A stretch of 6,407 nt of DNA from Candidatus Latescibacterota bacterium. Lineage in GTDB: Bacteria; Blakebacterota; Blakebacteria; Blakebacterales; Blakebacteraceae. Under the pieces are notes generated by a model. The model was given only the letters and a program-made list of their open reading frames with translations, did not search any database and was not told the origin of the DNA. A program made the translations under genes and the position numbers. Shown one piece after another: positions 1 through 5,445 of the stretch (positions are counted from its first letter, which is position 1; each line of letters starts with the position of its first letter). The stretch is taken from the NCBI GenBank assembly GCA_023135015.1, contig JAGLTZ010000239.1, positions 1 to 6,407 of the forward strand, in the 5' to 3' direction.

Positions 1-1745
1 TGACCTGGCTGCCCGATGGCAGCGGGGTATTGATCTCACTTAGAGAGGAAGGATGGAAGGAGAGAGCCAGAAACGAATTCCTGGCAATAACCGAGGGTCC
101 AATCATCGTCAACGATTCGAGTGAACCCTTCCTGAAGTGGGACGCCATAGACACCACAGCAGTGCTTTCGATACCGGCCATCGTCGATTTTGGAAGGGGG
201 GAGGTCACCGAACTGCTGCCTGAGGGCAACTGGGGATCGATACGGCTCTCGGAGGACGGGTCTTTTATCACCTATATGGAGAACTATCCACTCGAAACCG
301 TCTATGCCCGCACGGGGGGATCGGAGTACGAACTTTCCATGCTCGACCTGCAGAGTCTCGATCGGCAGGTACTTATCGAACGGAGAGATGAGAGAATAAG
401 GGTGACTTGGAACGAAGCGGGTGACAGCTACGCCTGTGTGGAAGAGGGGGATGTCTTCCTGCGATCGGTGATGGAAGAGGAGGGACGTAATCTTACGGGT
501 GATGGGAGACCCTACTATGATGAACCGGACACAAGCAGAGTCAAGTTCTCGATTATGAGGTTCAGCCCCGACGGCCGGAGTATCCTCTGCAGCAGCAGCA
601 AGGGCTACTGGCTGGTCGACCTCTCTACCAGTGAGGTGGAACGTGTCTATACATTTGAAGGTGAGGAGGATGAACGTCCCAGGATCAGTCTGACAGCGTG
701 GAGCCCCGATGGCAGATACCTCTATCTGACTACTTCCGCACGCGATCGCTGGGAGAGGGGGCTTCTGCGATACGATCTTCAGAACCGCCAGATGGAAGAT
801 CTGGTTCGGGACGGTAACCTCTACCGTTCGTGGAGGTTGACCGAGGATGGTTCTGCCTTCTACTACCTGTTCTCCGATGGAGACAGCCCCAACGAGCTCT
901 ACCGGGTAGACGCGAACTTCCGCAATCCGGTAAGACTGACCGATCTCAATCCCTGGATCGCCAACCGGAAGCTGACGCGGAGCGAACTGGTCAAATACAT
1001 GGATGTGGACGGAGAAGAGCTCTACGGCATCCTGTACTATCCAGTGGATTACGAGGAGGGCAAAAAGTACCCGCTGGTGTGCGAGATATATGAAACGTTT
1101 TTCGACAACGGCTTTCACTCCAATATGAACATTATAACCAACGCGGGGTACTTCGGCTTCCGTCCCTCGGTGAACCTGGTAAATGGGTACCCGGGTGAAG
1201 CATGGGTAAAGGGGATAACTGCAGGGATCAATAAACTGATCGAACGGGGACTGGTGGATCCCGATAAGCTCGGCGTGCACGGAACGAGCTACGGCGGATA
1301 CGCCACGGCACTGCTGATCACCCAGACTCCCAGATTCGCCGCCGCGATAAACATCTCCGGCAAGGTCAACATGATCAGCTTCTATGGAGACAGCCCGAGG
1401 CTTGGCATACGGAACATCCAGGCGCCTGAGTGGGGACAGGACAGGATCGGTGGTTCACTGTGGGAATACCCGGAGAGGTATATCGAGCACTCCGCCATTA
1501 TGTTCGCCGACCGGATAGAGACCCCGCTGATGCTTATCACGGGTGATCTCGATTACAACGTTCCGGCCCGTCAGTCGATGGAGATGTACTACACGATGCG
1601 GCGCTTGGGCAAGGAGGTGGTCTGGGTACACTATGCAGACGGAGGTCACAGCCCGCCGAACAGTCTCGAGGAGTATAAAGACTTCTGGAATCGCATCCTG
1701 GGCTGGTATGCAGAGCACTTCAAAGATAAGGAAGAAGGGAAGTAA
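1..1745 (+). CDS. S9 family (prolyl oligopeptidase-like) serine peptidase, 5'-truncated
   Basis: The frame is open from the window edge (first full codon at 3), so the gene starts upstream; the TTG at 30 is not a convincing start because propeller-like sequence (WLPDGSGVLI) precedes it. Propeller blades with TolB/DPP-type signatures follow: FSPDGRSIL at about 561 and WSPDGRYLYL at about 699. The alpha/beta-hydrolase domain begins near 990. The catalytic Ser lies in GTSYGGYA (Ser codon 1287-1289), the likely Asp in GDLDYNVP (1551-1553) and the His in DGGHSPP (1647-1649). The Tyr at 1089-1091 (EIYETF) sits where the family has its oxyanion-hole Tyr. The motifs GYPGEAW and RIGGSLWEYPERYIEHS place it in a subgroup lacking the usual RGSxGYG loop. 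The family cleaves short peptides, often at Pro or acidic residues; many members are periplasmic or exported, but no signal peptide can be judged here. Substrate is unknown. It is probably unrelated to the downstream operon, from which about 630 bp separate it. Confidence 0.93.
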   Translation, partial: TWLPDGSGVLISLREEGWKERARNEFLAITEGPIIVNDSSEPFLKWDAIDTTAVLSIPAIVDFGRGEVTELLPEGNWGSIRLSEDGSFITYMENYPLETVYARTGGSEYELSMLDLQSLDRQVLIERRDERIRVTWNEAGDSYACVEEGDVFLRSVMEEEGRNLTGDGRPYYDEPDTSRVKFSIMRFSPDGRSILCSSSKGYWLVDLSTSEVERVYTFEGEEDERPRISLTAWSPDGRYLYLTTSARDRWERGLLRYDLQNRQMEDLVRDGNLYRSWRLTEDGSAFYYLFSDGDSPNELYRVDANFRNPVRLTDLNPWIANRKLTRSELVKYMDVDGEELYGILYYPVDYEEGKKYPLVCEIYETFFDNGFHSNMNIITNAGYFGFRPSVNLVNGYPGEAWVKGITAGINKLIERGLVDPDKLGVHGTSYGGYATALLITQTPRFAAAINISGKVNMISFYGDSPRLGIRNIQAPEWGQDRIGGSLWEYPERYIEHSAIMFADRIETPLMLITGDLDYNVPARQSMEMYYTMRRLGKEVVWVHYADGGHSPPNSLEEYKDFWNRILGWYAEHFKDKEEGK

Positions 1746-1938
1746 GGTATAGGAAGCTGATTTTTTTCAGCTGATAGACTACGTACCCCCCAGATGTATC
1801 GTAGTGGGTCCAGTCCTTGTGCAGCAAACGTTTTTCTCTATCAAGTTGATCAAATATCCGTGTGCCCGGGAAAGGGATGAGGGTGTTGATGCCCGGTATC
1901 TCTTTGCAGGTTTCCTGGAGAAGGCGGTATGTCTGCCT
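1720..1938 (-). pseudogene. C-terminal remnant of a B12-binding-domain radical SAM protein
   Basis: Reading the minus strand from 1938 to the stop at 1720-1722 gives about 72 codons with no plausible start; a TAA at 1939-1941 closes the frame upstream. The peptide contains INTLIPFPGTRIFDQLDRE (about 1888-1834) and then RLLHKDWTHYDTSGGYVVYQ (about 1830-1769). From memory of the family, this matches the C-terminal end of the radical SAM domain in BchE/hopanoid-type B12-binding radical SAM proteins, typically LTPFPGTxLYxRLxxEGRL followed by DWSxYDxxHVVFxPxxM. The likeness fades near 1757, just before the tail-to-tail S9 peptidase stop, and I could not trace it upstream of 1938. The CxxxCxxC cluster motif and B12 domain are absent. 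I read it as a decayed fragment left by deletion or rearrangement, not a working gene. A profile search of the translated fragment would settle the assignment. Confidence 0.6.
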
Positions 1939-2372
1939 TTAATGAGGTTTGAAAGGACCTGAACGAGTTCGACCGCCTTCGCACCGATTACACCGTGAAG
2001 CTGATCGCTGCTGCCGATATGGAGCCTATACGAGTCTGTCAACTCTCTGGACTCTGCAGCCCAGCAGATTGATCTGGGATCGCTCGCGGTGACCTATGCC
2101 GGTGCTCGTAATCATACTGCATATCGCCAATTCACTCTGGTACCAGGATGACCATCACCAAAGGTGTGCCTGGCGATGATAAGGCCAGGGGTAACCTCGG
2201 TACCAAGGAGCATCTGGCAGTAGTTGAGCACCGTCCGGTTGGCTGCACGGGAAAGATCGTTCCTCCCGATTCCATGGCCCGCAAGGTCACCCGGGAGCAA
2301 GCGGCAACGCATGTATCTCGTTGCATTCAGGAGGGACAAGGGGCTCTCCTTCGGGAATCAGGGCTCCTTTGC
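1939..2372. other. Intergenic stretch with no identifiable gene
   Basis: About 430 bases between the radical SAM remnant and the TetR promoter. Open frames of 60-90 codons exist on both strands (for example minus 2339-2112, minus 2042-1779 and plus 2148-2384), but none has a clear ribosome binding site, and they overlap or oppose one another. I recognise no family in any of them. Small palindromes occur: CTGGTACCAG at 2137-2146, and a CCTGGC/GCCAGG hairpin (2169-2174 with 2184-2189). No tRNA-like cloverleaf or transposase motif was recognised. The stretch may be further decayed coding DNA continuing from the neighbouring remnant; that is inference only. Confidence 0.5.
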
Positions 2373-2400
2373 TTGACAATCTGACGTCATCTTGTATATT
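2373..2400 (+). promoter_or_regulatory. Sigma70-like promoter of the tetR operon
   Basis: TTGACA at 2373-2378 is a perfect -35 consensus. TATATT at 2395-2400 is a good -10, with a 16-bp spacer. Transcription would start near 2406-2408, leaving a leader of roughly 58 nt before the ATG at 2466. It is the only strong promoter-like pair I see upstream of the four-gene block. Confidence 0.75.
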
Positions 2401-2413
2401 GTGACGTCAGATT
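2378..2413. promoter_or_regulatory. Perfect 12-bp inverted-repeat operator over the promoter
   Basis: AATCTGACGTCA (2378-2389) and TGACGTCAGATT (2402-2413) are exact reverse complements separated by 12 nt. Each arm holds the 8-bp palindrome TGACGTCA, and the two palindrome centres are 20 bp apart, about two helical turns, so two regulator dimers could bind the same face. The left arm begins on the last base of the -35 and the right arm starts just after the -10, so occupancy should block RNA polymerase. The adjacent TetR-family gene makes autorepression the simplest reading; the binding protein itself is inferred. Confidence 0.8.
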
Positions 2414-2465
2414 CTTCTCCTATGTGAATCCAACCCTGCCGCAGCCATATTCAGGGAGGTGTTAA

Positions 2466-3086
2466 ATGGCTATGCAAATTCTCTCAAGAAAGGAAAGAGA
2501 GAGACTCATACGTCGGGGCGAGATGTTCTCGGCAGCCTTAGAGCTCTTCTCGGAGAAGGGCTACCACAATGTGTCTATGCACGAGATCGCCGCGAAAGCG
2601 GAGTTCGCCATCGGAACTCTCTACAAATTTTTCAAGAACAAGGAGGATCTCTACAAGGCCTTGATGATGAACAAGGCCAAAGAATATCACAGGGAGCTCG
2701 AGGGAGCATTGAGCGAAAAGGATGATCTGTTGGCTACGCTGAGGCAGTTCGTTGATGCCAAGACAACGGTGTTTGCAGACAACGTTGCGGTACTCCGCCT
2801 CTATTTCGGCGAAACACAAGGAACGAGTTTCAATATCGAAGCAGGGCTCGATGATGACATTCGCAAGCTGTATCACGAAGTAATAGAGGAGCTTACCTCA
2901 GTATTCAAAGCAGGAATCCGTCAAGGCTTTTTTCGCAACCTGGATCCTCATTACATGGCGGTGGCCTTCGACTGGGTGACAAATGCATTTCTCTTGCGAT
3001 GGCTGGATGATCCGGAACGTCACCCATACGAAAAGAACGCGCCAATTATCCTGGACATGTTCTTGCGGGGCGTCCTGGCCAAATGA
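2466..3086 (+). CDS. TetR/AcrR-family transcriptional regulator
   Basis: A 206-aa protein, normal length for TetR repressors. The N-terminal DNA-binding domain spans about residues 15-66. It shows AALELFSEKGYHNVSM, then the helix-turn-helix IAAKAEFAIGTLYKFFKNK (about 41-59), ending in the family-typical NKEDLYKAL. The remaining ~140 residues are the helical ligand-binding and dimerisation domain, which is not conserved enough to name the ligand. The ATG at 2466 is chosen because GGGAGG (2454-2459) lies 6 nt upstream; the ATG at 2472 is a less well spaced alternative. The gene sits directly downstream of a promoter overlapped by a perfect inverted repeat, so it most likely represses itself and the three genes after it, with release by a small hydrophobic inducer as is common in the family. 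Ligand and regulon are inference. Confidence 0.92.
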   Translation: MAMQILSRKERERLIRRGEMFSAALELFSEKGYHNVSMHEIAAKAEFAIGTLYKFFKNKEDLYKALMMNKAKEYHRELEGALSEKDDLLATLRQFVDAKTTVFADNVAVLRLYFGETQGTSFNIEAGLDDDIRKLYHEVIEELTSVFKAGIRQGFFRNLDPHYMAVAFDWVTNAFLLRWLDDPERHPYEKNAPIILDMFLRGVLAK

Positions 3087-3174
3087 ATGACTCGAGGTTC
3101 CTCAGGTTTCAGGAATGGATTGGCGACAATTGAGGATCTTGGTCCATGCATGAACTTCAAAAGGGGAAAAGAGA

Positions 3175-4968
3175 GTGTGGGAAATGAATATTCAGACCGT
3201 TCTAAGGCAGGGATCCTTCCGGGCACTTGGTAACCTCATGCTGCGGGAGAGAATAATCAGAAACCAGGCAATGTATGCTCTTGACCACAAGACATATCAA
3301 AAGATAGTGGAGAATGGTCCAGACAATCGTCCCAGGCATGTACAGGAGGACAAGCACGCCTATCTTGTGGCCTTGCTCCACGGCTTTGATCGGGCCATCG
3401 AGCAGGACATCATATCGAAACATGTATTGGGTCGGATGTTGAACGTCTTCCTTGACAACGTCGTAGTCAAAGGCCAGAAGAATGCCGCCCAATCCCTGGG
3501 ATTCGTGCCTCCATTCTTCGTACTGGTGAGCCCAACTGGAAAATGCAATCTGAGGTGCATAGGTTGCTACGCGGCAAGCGACCCTGGGAATCACGCCAGT
3601 TTGGACTTTGAGACATTCGACAGGATTCTCAGAGAAAAACGCGAGCTTTGGGAATCCCATTTTACCGTGATTTCAGGTGGCGAACCGTTCCTGTGGCGCG
3701 ATGGCGACTATGGGCTCCTTGATATGGTCGAAAAACACTCCTCCGACACATTCATGGTCTATACAAACGCAACCTTGATTACCGATGACGTGGCAAAACA
3801 TATGGCGGAGCTGGGGAATATCAGCCCCGCGATATCCGTGGAAGGCTTTGAGAAGGAGACCGATGCAAGAAGAGGCAAGGGGACCTACCAGCGCATCATG
3901 AGTGCCTTTGATTGTCTGCGCAAACACGGAGTGCCATTCGGCGTATCGGCCACACCTAATCGGCACAACTGGGAAATCATCACGAGTGATCGTTTTGCGG
4001 ACTTCTACTTCCTTCAGGAGGGGGCAGTTTATGGCTGGCTCTTCCAATACATGCCTATTGGGCGGGGGCAATCACTAGACCTCATGGTTCCCCCCCAGCA
4101 ACGCGTCGAGATGTTGCATCGAATGCGGCGATTGGTCAAAGAGAAGAAAGTCTTCCTGGCGGACTTCTGGAATAGCGGTGCTGCGAGCAATGGCTGCATC
4201 AGCGCAGGCCGTGGCGGGGGATATTTCTACATCGACTGGAATGGGAACATTGCGCCGTGTGCGTTTGTGCCGTACGCCACCGACAATATCTATGACATAT
4301 ACAGACGAGGCGAAATTCTCAATGATGCGCTGAACTCCCCGCTGTTCAGGCGCATTCGCGCCTGGCAGGATCAGTACGGATATGCACAGCCTGCTGAATT
4401 GACTCAGGACTGGCTATGCCCTTGCGTGATTCGGGATCATGTCGATATTCTGAAAGACGCTGTTCTCGAAAGTGGAGCCCAGCCTATTAACGAAGAGGCT
4501 GCCATCGCCTTGCACGATGAATCGTACTATGAAGGAATGCGTCATTATGGGAAGGAGATCGCCTCGCTTATGGATCCCATCTGGAATGAAAGACAGGAGC
4601 ATGACCGGGAAAGAGCGGAGGGAGACCCATACGCTGGCTCGCCTCATGTCCGATCCCTGCCGTCGGAGGTGCTTGCGGGCGCCGGCAGACACGCTAAGGA
4701 GATCTCGAGGGCGGTGATGCATGCGACACGTGGAACCACCGCTTCACCACCATCGACCGCTGGCACCGTAACCGACCAACTCGAGAAATCCGGCGAGGAT
4801 GCAAGACACAAGACTGTCGATCTCACTCGCAGAGCAATCCATAGCGCTGCCGATGGGGCCAAGGAACTGAGCACTGGAGCAGCGGTTATTGCAATAGGAG
4901 CTATCTCGGGAATGAGAAGAAGCGCCAAAGGGGTGCCGCATAAAAGGAAGACGGAATGCCGTTCCTGA
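3175..4968 (+). CDS. Radical SAM protein with SPASM/twitch-like auxiliary cluster and Ala-rich tail
   Basis: A 597-aa protein. Residues 1-115 form a mostly helical N-terminal extension. The radical SAM core starts with C124-x3-C128-x2-C131 (KCNLRCIGCYA), which binds the SAM-ligating [4Fe-4S] cluster, followed by the GGEP motif at 168-171. A C-terminal region resembling SPASM/twitch domains has C341 and C362 (with G357-x4-C362) and then C415-P-C417, enough for one auxiliary cluster but without the canonical CxxCx5Cx3C block. Such enzymes make 5'-deoxyadenosyl radicals; many SPASM members modify peptides, but the substrate here is unknown. Residues from about 500 on are an Ala/Ser/Thr-rich, charged, probably amphipathic tail with a short hydrophobic run (about 567-580). 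The start is GTG 3175, with AGGGGA at 3162-3167; ATG 3184 is the alternative. It follows tetR by 88 nt and is probably co-transcribed with it. Confidence 0.88.
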   Translation: MWEMNIQTVLRQGSFRALGNLMLRERIIRNQAMYALDHKTYQKIVENGPDNRPRHVQEDKHAYLVALLHGFDRAIEQDIISKHVLGRMLNVFLDNVVVKGQKNAAQSLGFVPPFFVLVSPTGKCNLRCIGCYAASDPGNHASLDFETFDRILREKRELWESHFTVISGGEPFLWRDGDYGLLDMVEKHSSDTFMVYTNATLITDDVAKHMAELGNISPAISVEGFEKETDARRGKGTYQRIMSAFDCLRKHGVPFGVSATPNRHNWEIITSDRFADFYFLQEGAVYGWLFQYMPIGRGQSLDLMVPPQQRVEMLHRMRRLVKEKKVFLADFWNSGAASNGCISAGRGGGYFYIDWNGNIAPCAFVPYATDNIYDIYRRGEILNDALNSPLFRRIRAWQDQYGYAQPAELTQDWLCPCVIRDHVDILKDAVLESGAQPINEEAAIALHDESYYEGMRHYGKEIASLMDPIWNERQEHDRERAEGDPYAGSPHVRSLPSEVLAGAGRHAKEISRAVMHATRGTTASPPSTAGTVTDQLEKSGEDARHKTVDLTRRAIHSAADGAKELSTGAAVIAIGAISGMRRSAKGVPHKRKTECRS

Positions 4969-5098
4969 AAAACCAGAAACGATACTGTTCATAGTATTCG
5001 AGTTGTGCGTTGTGTTGTTCGGCTCGTGCTGCGTGGCGTTTACCAGACAGATGGGCGCAGGCGTCGGCATGTGTTATTGACAGAAAGGGAGTATCGTC
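4969..5098 (+). other. 130-nt gap between radical SAM and phasin genes with a hydrophobic open frame
   Basis: No terminator or promoter is evident. The frame +1 to the radical SAM gene is open from 4916 to a stop at 5078-5080. It reads as a hydrophobic segment (ETILFIVFELCVVLFGSC, 4976-5029) followed by CVAFTRQMGAG. It has no ATG or GTG near a ribosome binding site before the hydrophobic part, so I do not call a gene. An ATG at 4956 in the third frame gives only 12 codons. It may be chance, a tiny membrane protein with an odd start, or an extension of the radical SAM protein reached by a frameshift. Confidence 0.3.
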
Positions 5099-5404
5099 AT
5101 GTTTGAGCTCATCAAAAAGACCCTATTGACAGGCATTGGCCTCGCAGTAGTGACCAAGGAGGAGGTTCAGAAACTCGGCAGGGAACTGGTGGAAAAGGGG
5201 GAACTCACGCAAAAGGAAGGGAAAGAGCTGGTTGATGATTTGCTCAGAAAGTCGGAGCAGGCTCAGAAGGACATGGAGTCCAAGGTGCATAAGTTGGTGC
5301 AGGACGCTGTCGAGAAGCTAAATGTGGTCACCAAGAAAGACATTGCCGAGCTCGTCAAGAGGATCGACCGGCTTGAAGGCACAAAGGGAAACAAATCGGA
5401 GTAG
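5099..5404 (+). CDS. Phasin-like coiled-coil protein (polyhydroxyalkanoate granule-associated type)
   Basis: A 101-aa, lysine- and glutamate-rich, almost entirely helical protein. Residues 1-18 (FELIKKTLLTGIGLAVV) form an amphipathic to hydrophobic helix. This is followed by KEEVQKLGRELVEKGELTQ and KEGKELVDDLLRKSEQ, then heptad-like helices, ending in DIAELVKRIDRLE, a leucine-zipper-like C-terminus. Length and pattern fit the short phasin-like family annotated as polyhydroxyalkanoate synthesis regulator/phasin. Such proteins are thought to coat or scaffold hydrophobic granules or membranes. No PHA synthase is in the window, so a role in PHA storage is not shown. The ATG at 5099 has AAGGGAG at 5085-5091. 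The gene lies 130 nt after the radical SAM gene and 41 nt before the AarF gene, a pairing I recall from many genomes. No catalytic residues are expected. A generic coiled-coil protein remains possible. Confidence 0.72.
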   Translation: MFELIKKTLLTGIGLAVVTKEEVQKLGRELVEKGELTQKEGKELVDDLLRKSEQAQKDMESKVHKLVQDAVEKLNVVTKKDIAELVKRIDRLEGTKGNKSE

Positions 5405-5445
5405 AGATTTTCGCAAATCCTTAGCCGGGAAAGGAAGACGACGGG

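Noticed and set aside
36..1280. Long 414-codon open frame on the minus strand
   Set aside because: It is the antisense shadow of the S9 peptidase, which has clear catalytic motifs on the plus strand; the antisense peptide resembles no family I know.
1755..1772. Hairpin AGCTGA-TTTTTT-TCAGCT just after the S9 stop, as a terminator
   Set aside because: The T-run is in the loop, not after the stem, and the stem is only 6 bp. The same bases read on the minus strand as QLKKIS of the radical SAM remnant, which explains the A/T run.
1960..1992. GAGTTCGACCG resembling a tRNA T-loop
   Set aside because: No matching acceptor stem, D-arm or anticodon arm could be folded around it.
2112..2339. 75-codon minus-strand frame (and an overlapping 64-codon one) as a gene
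   Set aside because: No ribosome binding site, no recognisable motif, and two overlapping minus frames plus one plus-strand frame compete for the same bases.
2148..2384. 78-codon plus-strand frame upstream of tetR
   Set aside because: It runs into the -35 and operator of the tetR promoter, has no ribosome binding site and no recognisable family.
2434..2456. CCCTG/CAGGG hairpin that could hide the tetR ribosome binding site
   Set aside because: Only 5 bp with a 13-nt loop; too weak to claim a translational switch.
3094..3115. Imperfect inverted repeat in the tetR-radical SAM gap as a second operator
   Set aside because: The arms have a mismatch, do not resemble the TGACGTCA motif, and no convincing promoter accompanies them.
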